Of a stretch of DNA of 64,000 nt, positions 9,666 to 18,910 are shown piece by piece (within the stretch, counting starts at the first letter, position 1; each line of letters opens with the position of its first letter). The position numbers were made by a program, and so were the translations under genes. The stretch lies in contig NZ_HE997181.1 of assembly GCF_000312425.1 (NCBI RefSeq), positions 257,002-321,001 on the forward strand, given 5' to 3'. The notes under the pieces were generated by a model, which was not told the DNA's origin, made no database searches, and saw only the letters and a list, made by a program, of their open reading frames with translations. Source of the stretch: Reyranella massiliensis 521. Its GTDB lineage: Bacteria > Pseudomonadota > Alphaproteobacteria > Reyranellales > Reyranellaceae.

Positions 9666-11834
9666 TCAGAATTTTTGCGACAGCGTCACGAAGAAGGCCC
9701 GCCGCATTCCGTACTGCGGTGCGCCGACCCCCACGCCGGTGCCGTCGCGCAACTGATAGGAAAGATCGGTCAAGTTGATCGCATCGAAACGGATCGTCGT
9801 GCCCTTGCTGCCGGGCAGCGGGATCTTCTGTGCAACGGAGAGATTGACCGTCGCATAGGCAGGCAGCGCCGTATCGTTGGGGGTCACGACACTGGTGCGC
9901 AGGCCGCTGCCGAACAGCATGTCGGCCGAGACGCGAGTCGCCCACTCGCTGCCCTGATTGAAGACGTAGGCGGCTCCCGCCGATCCCGTCCAGCTCTGGT
10001 CGTGGTCCGCGAAGATCCAGTGGTTGGCGATATAGTCGAGATCGGCCTGCTCGAAATTGAACTGGGCGGAGTTGATGTTGGTCGAGGACACCCGCGACCA
10101 GGCGAGGTTGGCGTAGGCCGACCACGGCCCTTTGTCGTAGTTGCCGAAGACCTCGAAGCCCTTCACCTGGGCGTAGGCGTAGTTGAAGGCCGTCTGGAAC
10201 ACCGGCGCGCCGAACTGGCCCTTGTCGAGGTAGTTCTCGGCGAACTTGTAGAAGCCGCTGAAGCCCACGGTCAGGCCGTCGACCGGCTTCACCGTGAGGC
10301 CGATGTCGAAATAGTCGGACCGCTCCGCCCGCACGGGATCGTTGCGTGTGACTTCGGTTGCGGCCGTCGTGCCGGCACGAACGGCGATGGAGTTGAAGCC
10401 CACCTGGTTGAGCGGGGCGGGCACGAAATAGCGCGAGTAACCGGCGCGCAGGGCGATCTTCGGGTCGGGTTCCCAGACCAGGTTAATACGAGGGCTGAGC
10501 TGGTTCTCGGTCGTTGCCGCGGAGATGGCGTCGAAGCGGGCGCCGACATTCATGGTGAGTGTCGGCGTGACCTTCCATTCGTCCTGCAGGTAGACGCTGT
10601 AGGTCCAGCCGATCAGCTCGGAGCCGTCGGCAAAGCCGACGGTCTGTTCGCCCGGGATGAACTCGGCATCTGGATCGCTCGGATCGGGCACGAGGGGCAA
10701 GGCGTTGGTCTGGGAGAAACTCGTGACGCGTTCGCGTTGCACGAGGAAGCCGCCTCGGATCGTGTGGTTCGCCGCGATCTTCCAGCTCGCATCGGCCTGG
10801 GTGCCGACGGCGAAGCTCGTGCGCTTCGCCCAGGGCGCGATGCCGTTATAGAGCAGGTCGCCCAGCGCGTCGGGCTGGTAGGAGAGATTGGAATAGCGGG
10901 CGAAGCCTGAGAATTGCAGATTGAAGTTCTGGTAGCTCTTCTGCAGCGACGCGATGCCGAAGTAGGTGTCCTCCCACTGGCGCTGGTCGAGGAACGAGCT
11001 GTTCTGGTTGGATATGCCGTTTACGGTAAAGTTAGGTATCTGTCCCGGGACGTTGGGAATCTGGTAGCGGGCGCTGGCGCCGCCGCCGATGAAGCTCAGC
11101 CGCGTGCTCTCGTCGACGATGCCCGTCACCTTGGCCAACGCATACCATTGAGCGGTATTGTCATGGATCGGTAATGCCGAGCCCGTGGGATTCTCGATGC
11201 CGATGCCGTTGCTGACGTACTGGCCGACGGCAAAGTAATCGATCGCGCCGCTGCGGCCGCCATACTCCAGGGCGGGCTGCACCCAGTTGTAGGAACCGAG
11301 CATGGTCGAGGCTTCGCCGCCGGGATTGGTCGTGCCGGACTTCACGCTGATGTCGACGACGCCCGCGGTGCGCAGACCATATTGGGCAGGCAGCGCGCCG
11401 GTGATGAGCGACAGGGAGTCGGCGAAGCGCGGCGACAGGATCTGGCTGAAGAGGGCGAGGCCCTCGGGAAGCTGCACGCCATCGAGCCGGTACTGCAGAC
11501 TGCCATGGTCGCCGCGAACATGGATCTGGCCGAAGCCATCCTGGACGACGCCGGGCGCCCGCAGGAGCACCTGGTTGAGCGAGGCATTGTCTCCCAGAGG
11601 AATGTTCTGAATCGCAGAGGCGGCAAAGTCGTAGCGGGTCGCGCCGAGGCTGGGCTGGATCTCGGTCCGCTCACGATCGAGCTGTTTGGCGACGACTTCG
11701 AGCGGCGGGACGGTGAGGACGGGCCCCGAACCTGCGGCAGGACCCGGCGCCGGGCCCGTTTGGGCGAGGGAGGGCGCCGCGGCCGAAAGAGAAGCCGTCA
11801 GGGCCAATGCCGATACACCAAGTCGCCGCCGCAT
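9666..11834 (-). CDS. TonB-dependent receptor, probable zinc-regulated importer
   Basis: Outer-membrane receptor of 722 aa. A signal peptide (RRRLGVSALALTASLSAA, cut near LAQ) is followed by a plug domain (NIPLGDNASLNQVLLRAPGV, QIHVRGDHGSLQYRLDG) and a long beta-barrel ending in ...FFVTLSQKF with the terminal Phe required for barrel assembly. A classical TonB box is not obvious. Two adjacent GTTAY-NNN-RTAAC boxes 20-45 bp upstream of the start suggest Zur control, so zinc or a zincophore is the likely cargo (inference). Confidence 0.87.
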   Translation of the reverse strand: MRRRLGVSALALTASLSAAAPSLAQTGPAPGPAAGSGPVLTVPPLEVVAKQLDRERTEIQPSLGATRYDFAASAIQNIPLGDNASLNQVLLRAPGVVQDGFGQIHVRGDHGSLQYRLDGVQLPEGLALFSQILSPRFADSLSLITGALPAQYGLRTAGVVDISVKSGTTNPGGEASTMLGSYNWVQPALEYGGRSGAIDYFAVGQYVSNGIGIENPTGSALPIHDNTAQWYALAKVTGIVDESTRLSFIGGGASARYQIPNVPGQIPNFTVNGISNQNSSFLDQRQWEDTYFGIASLQKSYQNFNLQFSGFARYSNLSYQPDALGDLLYNGIAPWAKRTSFAVGTQADASWKIAANHTIRGGFLVQRERVTSFSQTNALPLVPDPSDPDAEFIPGEQTVGFADGSELIGWTYSVYLQDEWKVTPTLTMNVGARFDAISAATTENQLSPRINLVWEPDPKIALRAGYSRYFVPAPLNQVGFNSIAVRAGTTAATEVTRNDPVRAERSDYFDIGLTVKPVDGLTVGFSGFYKFAENYLDKGQFGAPVFQTAFNYAYAQVKGFEVFGNYDKGPWSAYANLAWSRVSSTNINSAQFNFEQADLDYIANHWIFADHDQSWTGSAGAAYVFNQGSEWATRVSADMLFGSGLRTSVVTPNDTALPAYATVNLSVAQKIPLPGSKGTTIRFDAINLTDLSYQLRDGTGVGVGAPQYGMRRAFFVTLSQKF

Positions 11835-11853
11835 TTCTGCTCCTGTCTGTAAT

Positions 11854-11879
11854 GTTATGTCGTAACGTTACGATATAAC
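11854..11879 (-). promoter_or_regulatory. Two abutting Zur-like operator boxes
   Basis: GTTATGTCGTAAC (11854-11866) is followed directly by GTTACGATATAAC (11867-11879). Each is an inverted repeat of the form GTTAY-NNN-RTAAC, matching the core of the proteobacterial Zur box. They sit 20-45 bp upstream of the TonB receptor start, where a bound repressor would block transcription. No zur gene lies in the window. Confidence 0.6.
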
Positions 11880-11933
11880 ATTGTTGGTAATCAACAAAGC
11901 AGACCGGCGCGCTGGCATGCCTAGCAGCGGCCG

Positions 11934-12596
11934 CTACGGTTTTTTCGTCCAGCGGGGCGGCAGCAGGCGGGTGTTGAGGAAGAAGGGCGTGCTGTTATCA
12001 GTCAGCCGGATGGAGCCGATCAGCGGCACGTCGTATTTGGCCTGGAAATAGATTTCAGACCGTTGGGCGATGCCCGGATCGTCGTTGATCGGATGGCCGA
12101 TCAACGATCGGAAGGGGCAGGTGAAGGTGGCCGATTCGCCGGGTTCGAGGCCCGTGCCTGTACGAGAGGAAAACCGCACGTCGGTCGCTTCGAGCAGTGT
12201 CGGCGGCAGCCCGGAGGCCCGGACGTGATCCAGCACGCAACCGACCTTCAGGTTCGCCAGAGCAAACCAGGAATCCTTGTTTTCCACCGTGAAGGTCACA
12301 TCGAAGGGCGAGCCGTCCTTCACTTCGTCCGACGTGTAGCTCGGGACCGGCCGCAGCGACCATGCGCCAAAGGCTGCTCCGGCAATCACCATGAGAACGA
12401 TGAGAGTCATAAACAGCCGCTCCAGAGATTGCGCGCCATCACGCGCCATCACCATCAGCTCCTGCTTGAGCGTCGACGTGGGCGGCGGCGGCGGACGCAT
12501 CCGCGTACGGGGCTGTCTCGGCGGCCCTGATTTTGAGACTGCAGAAGCTTTCTTTTTGCTGTCAGTCTTCTTCTTCGACTTCTGCTTCGTCGCCAT
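11934..12596 (-). CDS. Membrane-anchored hypothetical protein with basic N-terminus
   Basis: Unrecognised protein of 220 aa. The first ~45 residues are Lys/Pro-rich (KQKSKKKTDSKKK, then RPPPPPTST), followed by one membrane segment (LFMTLIVLMVIAGAAFGAWS, about residues 62-82) and a periplasmic beta-rich domain with CVLDH and FTCPF cysteines that could pair. The layout suggests a periplasmic domain tethered from the cytoplasmic side. It lies between the TonB receptor and an amide hydrolase gene; no function is assigned. Confidence 0.7.
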   Translation of the reverse strand: MATKQKSKKKTDSKKKASAVSKSGPPRQPRTRMRPPPPPTSTLKQELMVMARDGAQSLERLFMTLIVLMVIAGAAFGAWSLRPVPSYTSDEVKDGSPFDVTFTVENKDSWFALANLKVGCVLDHVRASGLPPTLLEATDVRFSSRTGTGLEPGESATFTCPFRSLIGHPINDDPGIAQRSEIYFQAKYDVPLIGSIRLTDNSTPFFLNTRLLPPRWTKKP

Positions 12597-12827
12597 GGCG
12601 TCGGCTTACCTCACCTTGGTTACGAAAAACAGAGGCTTGGAATTCGCCCTGAGGCTCTCGCCTTCTGCCTTTTGCATGCTCGATGTTGAAGCCTGGAATA
12701 TTGGCCTGATACGTTGATCGCCAGCAGGGAAGTGCCGCTCTACCAGTGGATGGCGCCTCGTCCGCATCTGCCAGGCCGACTTGCTGGTATGACGAGGACC
12801 TGATGTGCGACGCAAAGGGAGAGACAC

Positions 12828-13895
12828 ATGCTATCGAGAAGCGCTTCGATCTTCGCCCTGATTGCCGCATCGCTGATGACGTCCTGGCAGATCCCGGCCA
12901 GCGCCTGCACGCGCCTCGTCTATCTAGGGCCCAATGACAACATCGTTACCGCCCGGTCGATGGACTGGAAAAGCGATGTCGCGACCAATCTGTGGGTGCT
13001 GCCGCGTGGGATGAAGCGGAGCGGAGAAGCGGGGCCGAATTCCATCGAATGGACATCCAAGTACGGCAGCGTCGTCGCGACGGGATACGACGTCTCGACG
13101 ACCGACGGCGTGAACGAAGCGGGCCTTAACGCAAACGTCCTCTGGCTGGCCGAGTCCGAGTATCCGAAGTTCGAGAAGGGCAGCAAGCCCGGCCTGACGA
13201 TCGCGGCTTGGGCGCAGTATGTCCTGGACAACTTTGCGACGGTCGCCGAGGCCGTCGCTGCGCTGGAAAAGGAGCCCTTCACGATCGTCACGGCCAACGT
13301 GCCCGGCGAGAACCGCCTGACGACGCTCCATCTGTCGATGTCGGACGCGACCGGCGACAGCGCCATCGTCGAATACATCGGCGGCAAGCAGGTCATTCAT
13401 CACGACCGCAAGTACCAGGTCATGACGAATTCGCCGATCTTCGAGCAGCAACTCGCGCTCAATGCCTACTGGAAGCAGATCGGCGGAACCGTGATGTTGC
13501 CCGGCACCAATCGCGCCGCCGACCGCTTTGCGCGCGCCTCCTTCTACGTGAACGCGATTCCCAAGGACGAGGACCCCAATCGTACGCTGGCCAGCGTGTT
13601 CAGCGTCATCCGGAACGTCTCCGTGCCTTACGGGCTGACGACGCCGGACGAACCGAACATCTCGTCGACGCGCTGGCGCGCCGTGGTCGATCACAAGCGG
13701 AAGCTCTACTTTTTCGAATCGGCGCTGACGCCCAACACGTTCTGGGTGGACATGAAGGCAATCGACTTCTCGAAGGAGACCGGCGCCGTGAAGAAGCTCG
13801 ACCTGGGCGAGAACCAGGACCATATCTATTCTGGAAACGCGACGGACGCTTTCAAGGACAGCGCGCCCTTCAAGTTTCTGGGCCTGGAGAAGTAG
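12828..13895 (+). CDS. Linear amide C-N hydrolase (choloylglycine hydrolase family), exported
   Basis: Ntn-type amidase of 355 aa. A signal peptide (RSASIFALIAASLMTSWQIP) ends just before the catalytic Cys in ASACTRLVYLGP, so cleavage after ASA would expose the N-terminal Cys nucleophile. The next motif, VTARSMDWKSD, supplies the conserved Arg and Asp, and NEAGLNANVLWL the following conserved block. Relatives cleave bile salts, penicillin V or acyl-homoserine lactones; the substrate here is unknown. Confidence 0.9.
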   Translation: MLSRSASIFALIAASLMTSWQIPASACTRLVYLGPNDNIVTARSMDWKSDVATNLWVLPRGMKRSGEAGPNSIEWTSKYGSVVATGYDVSTTDGVNEAGLNANVLWLAESEYPKFEKGSKPGLTIAAWAQYVLDNFATVAEAVAALEKEPFTIVTANVPGENRLTTLHLSMSDATGDSAIVEYIGGKQVIHHDRKYQVMTNSPIFEQQLALNAYWKQIGGTVMLPGTNRAADRFARASFYVNAIPKDEDPNRTLASVFSVIRNVSVPYGLTTPDEPNISSTRWRAVVDHKRKLYFFESALTPNTFWVDMKAIDFSKETGAVKKLDLGENQDHIYSGNATDAFKDSAPFKFLGLEK

Positions 13896-13928
13896 GGAAC
13901 CCTGCCCGTCGCCGAGTTCCCAGCTTCG

Positions 13929-15359
13929 TCAGCCGACCTTCTTGGCGGCAGGCATCGTCCAGGAACCGTCGAGCAGCGACGGCGGCGTTTCGGTCGGCCA
14001 GTACATCCGCAGCATCAGGATGAATTTCCCGGTCGGCGCCGGCAGCCAGTTCGATTCCTTGTCGACGCCGGGCGACTGGTTCTGGATGTAGATGTCGGTC
14101 GATCCGTCGGCATTGGCCTTCAGGTTCTGCCGAGGGCTGATCGAGTATCGGTTGATCGGGTTGTCGACGAAGAAGTAGTCGGCATTGTACATCGTGATCG
14201 ACCAGAACCCCTTGGTCGGCGGCAAGCGGCCCTTGGGGAAGCGGATCGTGTACTTGTTGGCGCCGCTGTAAGCCTCCCCGTCTGCACCCTTCAGGGATGT
14301 CGGATAGACGGCGTCCTGCACCCGGTTGGCGCCGAGGCCGATCGCAGTGACGAACGCCCGGTTGAGATAGTCCGTGCCGTAGAGGCCGGTCACCGAGTCG
14401 AACATCCAGCCGTTGATGTTCTTGACGCTCTTGCCAACCTTGAACTGGAGCATGATCCGATCGAAGGCGACCTGCGGGATGCGGCTGGCGAAGTCCGCAT
14501 TGAGCTTGCTGGCGTCGAAATCCTTTCCGGGCACGAGCCCGATCTTGGCGAAGCGCGCCACTGCAGGTGCATCCGCCGCCGAGGGCGGATTGGTCTTCAT
14601 CAGCTGGGCCAGAAGCGTGAAGTAGGCGACGGCATCCATCCGGTTCACCTGCTCGCGAACCGCCGTCTTCATGTCGATGCTCGCGTCTACAACGCCGGCG
14701 GGCGGCGTGTAGTCCTTGTTCCAGCTCGAAAGCGGGGCGAGCCCGCATTGGTCCTGCAGCGCATGCACGGCGGCATAGTCTTCGGGCGTCCCGGTGCAGT
14801 AGATGCGGCCGAGGATCCACACGAGGCTGGTCTGAGATTTGTACTCCTTCATGCCCGGCGGAAGCGTGCCGGTCCAGCCCGGGCCGGTGATGGCATAGGT
14901 CTGGGCGCCGGTGCCGGTGGTGCGGGTCCCCGGAACCTGGAAGACATTGGTCCAGCCGTCGAGCATCGGGAACAGGAAGTAGCGGCCCTTCATGTCGGGG
15001 ATGCTCAGCACCCAGGGCTCCTTGCCGACGTCGATCCACGCGGTCGTGTAGAGCGTGTCGGCATTGGGGGCAGTTACGTCCCGGAAGGAGGCATCGGGAT
15101 AGTGCCGCGCCTTGACGAACTGCCCCATTGGTCCGCGGGTGCCCACCGGCGCGGCGACGTTGGTCATGATCCGACGCGTCATTTCCATCGTGACCAGCGG
15201 GTAACCGAAGACGTAGGCGTCGGTTGCGAGCCAGAAATCCTCGAGACCGTCGACGATGCCGACCTGGAATCCGGTGTCGGCGCGCGATGCCGACCAGGTT
15301 GCCGCCGAGAGGATGCCGGCGAGGCCGGCCGTCAGGGCGGAACGACGTTTGATGGACAT
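13929..15359 (-). CDS. DUF1254 domain-containing exported protein
   Basis: Exported protein of 476 aa. A Tat-like or Sec signal (KRRSALTAGLAGILSAATWS) is followed by the DUF1254 domain (YVFGYPLVTMEMTRRIMTN, NADTLYTTAWIDVGKEPWVL) and the C-terminal DUF1214 part (NADYFFVDNPINRYSIS, LMLRMYWPTETPPSLLDGSW). Such proteins are common in soil alphaproteobacteria; their function is not established. It is convergent with the amide hydrolase gene. Confidence 0.88.
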   Translation of the reverse strand: MSIKRRSALTAGLAGILSAATWSASRADTGFQVGIVDGLEDFWLATDAYVFGYPLVTMEMTRRIMTNVAAPVGTRGPMGQFVKARHYPDASFRDVTAPNADTLYTTAWIDVGKEPWVLSIPDMKGRYFLFPMLDGWTNVFQVPGTRTTGTGAQTYAITGPGWTGTLPPGMKEYKSQTSLVWILGRIYCTGTPEDYAAVHALQDQCGLAPLSSWNKDYTPPAGVVDASIDMKTAVREQVNRMDAVAYFTLLAQLMKTNPPSAADAPAVARFAKIGLVPGKDFDASKLNADFASRIPQVAFDRIMLQFKVGKSVKNINGWMFDSVTGLYGTDYLNRAFVTAIGLGANRVQDAVYPTSLKGADGEAYSGANKYTIRFPKGRLPPTKGFWSITMYNADYFFVDNPINRYSISPRQNLKANADGSTDIYIQNQSPGVDKESNWLPAPTGKFILMLRMYWPTETPPSLLDGSWTMPAAKKVG

Positions 15360-15420
15360 GGCGAAGACTCCTTTTGTGAGATCAACTCGGGTACGCGACG
15401 GGACAGGCCATCGGTTGAGG

Positions 15421-15510
15421 CTAGAAGCGGTTACTGACGCCGATCACCGGACCGTAGAGGACTTCGTTGATACCCGCGGTGTCGGGGCCCGAACTGATGC
15501 CGAAGACGCA
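15421..15510 (-). pseudogene. Possible remnant of an outer-membrane protein C-terminus
   Basis: Immediately upstream of the DUF1254 gene, a minus-strand frame ends ...DTAGINEVLYGPVIGVSNRF, a beta-strand-like tail with the terminal Phe typical of outer-membrane barrels. No plausible barrel precedes it. The rest of 15360-15818 shows no convincing gene. This could be chance; confidence is low. Confidence 0.22.
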
Positions 15511-15821
15511 CGCCCATGACCGTGAGGGTCTTTGTCGGAGATTGGGCGCTTGTTCGGCCCGCTGCCGGAAGCGCTCCGCCAAGCGTTCGGACGGCGAGCG
15601 CAAGGAAGCAAAGGCGGCGTCCCATACCGGACTCGACGAACGCGACTTGCGGCGGCTGTCCGTCATTGTTTCCCTCGGCCATGCAATCGATTGCAAGCTA
15701 GGCGCCGCCCAGTATGCATGCATGACAATTCGCGACAAAGTTTGCAGTTCGCGACAATTACTCGGTATACGAGCAGCCCGGCGTTTCCCTCAAGAGGCCG
15801 CTGGGCTAGGAATCGAGGGTG

Positions 15822-16856
15822 ATGGAGCACAACCTCACGGGCATGGCGCGCGTCGGCGAGGGCATGTTGCGAGCGGCCCCGTTGCAGCACATCCCGTCAT
15901 TGCTGACGACACTCGGTGTGAAGCCGGAGAAGGTCCTGCGAGCAGCAGGCTTGCCGTCCGGCGCGTTGTCGCGACCCGAAAATATCGTTCCGGTGAGCAA
16001 GGCCATTAGTCTGATCACGGCCTGCGCTGCGTTTACGGGGCGGCCTCACTTCGGATTGCTGGCTGGCCGAGGAGTGGTCCTTGCGCAGTATGGTCTGGTC
16101 GGGATGCGTATGATGCACGCTCCGACCGTTGGAGCGGCCTTGCGCGGCCTTGTGCTCAGCCTGCACCTCAATGGCCGCGCGATGGTGCCCGCGATTTCTA
16201 TCCGCGACCGGGTCGCCGCGCTCTCATTCTCGCTTTACGACGACGCCATCGAGGGTTCGTTCCACGCCACGGACTTCACATTGGCCTCTGCCTGTACGGC
16301 CATGCGTGCCCTGTGCGGTCCTCGGTGGGCGCCGGCCGAAGTGCTTGTCGCCCATCGCGCGCCCGTGGACGTCCGCCCCTACCGTCGATTCTTCAAGGCC
16401 CCTTTGCGGTTCGGCACGAACCGTTCCGCACTCTTGTTTTCTGCCGCCTGGCTCGATCGCAGCGTGATCGGCGCCAGCCCCGCGTTGAGGAAGAGCATCG
16501 AGCAGGCTGTCGCGGACATGCTGCGACAGCAGGACCTCGAACTGACGGTCAGGGTGCGGCGTGCGCTCTATTCGCAGTTTACCCAGGATGACGTTTCCAT
16601 CGAAGGTGTGGCGGGCATGCTGCGGCTGCACAAACGCACGCTCAATCGTCGGCTGGCCCAGCAGGGTACGAGTTTCGCCAAGATCCTTGGCGAGGTGCGC
16701 TTCCAGATCGCCCGGCAGCTGCTGGTGGAGACCGATCTGCCTTTTACCGAAGTCGCCGCGACGCTGAGCTACACCGACGTCAGTGCATTCAGCCGTGCTT
16801 TCCGTTCATGGGCGGGCATGGCCCCCTCAGTGTGGCGGCAAGCGCACGCGCCCTGA
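15822..16856 (+). CDS. AraC-family regulator with PF12625-type sensor domain
   Basis: Transcription factor of about 344 aa. The N-terminal ~200 residues match the 'arabinose-binding of AraC' layout (PSLLTTLGVKPEKVLRAAGL, FGLLAGRGVVLAQYGLVGMRM). The C-terminal ~100 residues are an AraC double helix-turn-helix (VSIEGVAGMLRLHKRTLNRR, then FTEVAATLSYTDVSAFSRAF). A GTG at 15819 directly precedes the ATG at 15822, and AGGG precedes both. It may control the divergent DUF1254 gene. Its stop lies 236 bp before the island. Confidence 0.87.
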   Translation: MEHNLTGMARVGEGMLRAAPLQHIPSLLTTLGVKPEKVLRAAGLPSGALSRPENIVPVSKAISLITACAAFTGRPHFGLLAGRGVVLAQYGLVGMRMMHAPTVGAALRGLVLSLHLNGRAMVPAISIRDRVAALSFSLYDDAIEGSFHATDFTLASACTAMRALCGPRWAPAEVLVAHRAPVDVRPYRRFFKAPLRFGTNRSALLFSAAWLDRSVIGASPALRKSIEQAVADMLRQQDLELTVRVRRALYSQFTQDDVSIEGVAGMLRLHKRTLNRRLAQQGTSFAKILGEVRFQIARQLLVETDLPFTEVAATLSYTDVSAFSRAFRSWAGMAPSVWRQAHAP

Positions 16857-16861
16857 AAGGA

Positions 16862-17050
16862 AGCCCAAGCAGCAATGGCGCACCCACATCCTTAAGGGTG
16901 GGATGGATGGGGCGGCCATTGCTAATGGTGAATCCGGCGGATGTTGGGAAGTTGCCGGACCCGTAGCTGTCGTTGGGAAGACAGCGGAAAGATTTCTAAG
17001 CGCCTGGCAAGTTCCACTCCAGCCATAACGGAGCCGGAATGGATGCAAGC
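16862..17050 (-). ncRNA. Structured repeat A, host-side copy of the integrase-leader element
   Basis: This stretch aligns along its whole length with 55832-56005. Conserved stems on the minus strand include GCTGTC/GACAGC (flanking TTCCCAAC), TCCGG/CCGGA, and GCAATGGC/GCCATTGC, with a conserved TTGCATCCATT near the 5' side; loops differ in sequence and length. It lies 43 bp beyond the left secA repeat, in what was the region downstream of secA, and is not followed by an integrase gene. It may be a native RNA or the scar of an older related element. Confidence 0.5.
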
Positions 17051-17092
17051 GGCGTCCGACACTTACCCAGGCGGTTTCCGAAGATAACGGCT

Positions 17093-17131
17093 TTATACTC
17101 GCCCGTGGCAGTGCTTGAACTGCTTGCTTGT
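17093..17131. repeat. attL: duplicated secA 3' end
   Basis: Reads on the minus strand as [14 protein letters not shown], the SecA C-terminus, but the rest of secA is 39 kb away. It matches 56179-56217 at about 32 of 39 positions, with a 13-bp identical core CAGTGCTTGAACT (17109-17121). Bases left of the core use GC-rich wobble codons (TGC CAC GGG), as expected of the original host end. Confidence 0.85.
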
Positions 17132-17177
17132 GAGATAAAATTCCGTGTTTGCGCCAACAAACGAGCCAAGAATAGTG

Positions 17178-17201
17178 GTGCCTAACATTTGCCTAACAAA
17201 C
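17178..17201. repeat. Left arm-type integrase site (direct repeat of CCTAAC)
   Basis: GTGCCTAACATTTGCCTAACAAAC contains two CCTAACA units 10 bp apart and matches 56075-56096 near the right end almost base for base. Position just inside each att core fits arm sites for the island integrase. Confidence 0.6.
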
Positions 17202-17321
17202 TGCCATGGCCAATCCCCAGTGGATCATAGCTCTCTGTGGGCAATGTGAGCCGCGCCAGTTCAAGAACTTCCGTGTGACCTGATAAGATGTTGAAATATC
17301 AGGATAAATCTTCCTAAATTG

Positions 17322-17370
17322 AGCGGTGCGTAGGTCTTGCCGAGGTTTTCTAGGTTAATCACGCACCGCT
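17322..17370. repeat. Perfect 10-bp inverted repeat near the left end
   Basis: AGCGGTGCGT (17322-17331) and ACGCACCGCT (17361-17370) are perfect complements around a 29-nt loop containing CTAGGTTAA. No U-tract follows on either strand, so it is not an obvious terminator. The rest of 17202-17758 holds no credible gene. Confidence 0.5.
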
Positions 17371-17758
17371 TTCTATGGCGGTCGGTCCGCTTCGACTTTG
17401 AAGGAGCGATTGGGAACTCGACCGGACGTGCATTTGGATTCAACGGCGACGCTACAGAATCGTAGCCGGGCCTGCTACGCAATCAAGTCCCTCAGTGTGC
17501 ATCCTAGATGGGTGAATAGTTTCTCAGGGGAGCTAGCGCGCGATTATAGCCTGAGAAGGATGGCCAAATGCCAAGTGGCTATTGTCGAGTATTAAAGCGA
17601 AGTTCTACTACTTAAACGCACGTGCTGATCGAAGTTATTCATGAGCGAACCAGTGCCAGCGTTGACCCATCACAGGATGGAGGCAAGCGACTCCCTGGCC
17701 TTCCGTAATGCATAATGTTGAGAAGTTAGCGAAGGCACACTGATGAAGCGCTCAGCCT

Positions 17759-18262
17759 ATGCTTAGGAAAATCTGGCACGACCCTGTCTTGAGTAAGGTC
17801 ATAGCGGGTGTGATCTTGGTCGTACCTACTTGGGTGTTCTGGGACCGAGTCGTCACATGGACCATGGAAATGGTAAGCTCGGCCGCGCATAGCCTTCTCT
17901 GGTTTTGGGGGAAAACCCTAGTTCCCAACTGGTTGCTTGCGATCTTGGCAACAGGAAGCATGCTCTTTGCAGTCGCTGCAATTTTTGTAGTCTGCAACTA
18001 TGTCTTTCGATCCGGCGTTAAGAGACAATTCTGCCTTCTCTCGCTCGTTCAGCAGCAGCACTTAACCACGTGGCGCGCAGGCGGCTCCCGGCAGTTCCAA
18101 GTCTCCCACGACACTGCAAATCAGTACTGGTTTGAGGAACTTGAGAACTGGCGATACGTTCGTCGGCATACCTTGCCGATTTACGTTCTGGGCGCACCGC
18201 TACCTTGCGAGATCACTGAGCATGGCTGGAAGGAAATGAACGCCAAGAGCAAACAGCGCTGA
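17759..18262 (+). CDS. Hypothetical two-TM membrane protein
   Basis: Unrecognised 167-aa protein. Two membrane segments are visible: KVIAGVILVVPTWVFW (about 13-30) and WLLAILATGSMLFAVAAIFVVC (about 58-80), followed by a ~85-residue cytoplasmic tail ending in KEMNAKSKQR. It is the only gene in the first cassette of the island, ahead of a decayed recombinase fragment at 18542. Small membrane proteins with a soluble tail are common effectors in anti-phage loci, but no known family is recognised here. Confidence 0.6.
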   Translation: MLRKIWHDPVLSKVIAGVILVVPTWVFWDRVVTWTMEMVSSAAHSLLWFWGKTLVPNWLLAILATGSMLFAVAAIFVVCNYVFRSGVKRQFCLLSLVQQQHLTTWRAGGSRQFQVSHDTANQYWFEELENWRYVRRHTLPIYVLGAPLPCEITEHGWKEMNAKSKQR

Positions 18263-18541
18263 GCTGCGAGGATCTTAAGGAGAATTTGCAGAGCTGATTG
18301 ATGGCGAAATCGGCGAGAGACTAACCGTCTATTAGCTTCTCTGCACTTATCTGCACTTAACTCGTGACTTATAGTACAGGGGAGCTATGCAAGACGTCTC
18401 CGCTTCGCAAACGCTGCGGGCGGCCAAATCACCTTTCGAAAAATGAAGATAGTGCCAAGAGAGGAAGGCCATCCTTTATAGATGGCGCATGATCGGATCA
18501 GGATTGTCGCAGAGCGGATCCACCAAATACTGAGTTCAAAT

Positions 18542-18620
18542 TGTCGATCAACTCAACTGTGGCACATTATCTCATCGTTAAAACTGATATAGGCCATGCG
18601 TTATCGCAAGCTATCAATGT
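18542..18620 (-). pseudogene. Decayed 3' end of small tyrosine recombinase (remnant e)
   Basis: GATCAACTCAACTGTGGC and ATCTCATCGTTAAAACTGAT align with the 3' end of the intact recombinase gene at 29138-29215 (about 60-65% by eye, a few gaps) on the same strand. The reading frame is destroyed. It separates the membrane-protein cassette from the RelA-like cassette. The rest of 18263-18910 has no recognisable gene. Confidence 0.55.
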
Positions 18621-18910
18621 CCGGCGCCGGGTGTTTGGCGAGAACGCGGCTCGTTCCTGTGTCTAAAGCGGCGACATATTTGCCTGCGTCGGCTGGCATC
18701 TCCGTCAGATTCAAAGATTGTCGTTTGTAGCGTCAGGGTAGCCCTTAAGTATTGAGTGGAGTTGTGCGCAACGCTGGCGTGAGCCGTCCCGGTCCGCCAA
18801 GGAGGCGCAGCCCGGCGGCCGAGCTGTCCGAGCAACAACCTTTGCGAGATAACGGTTCCGATCTACACTGCTCGAAAGACACTGGATTAATCCAGTGATG
18901 AGGGGGGCGA

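Noticed and set aside
9189..10910. 573-codon open frame opposite the phosphatase and TonB receptor
   Set aside because: Shadow of GC-rich coding sequence with no motif.
16862..17050. Structured repeat as tmRNA, 4.5S RNA or 6S RNA
   Set aside because: No tag-peptide frame, no SRP tetraloop motif and no 6S bubble are visible; the existence of two copies tied to att sites fits better with a mobile-element RNA.
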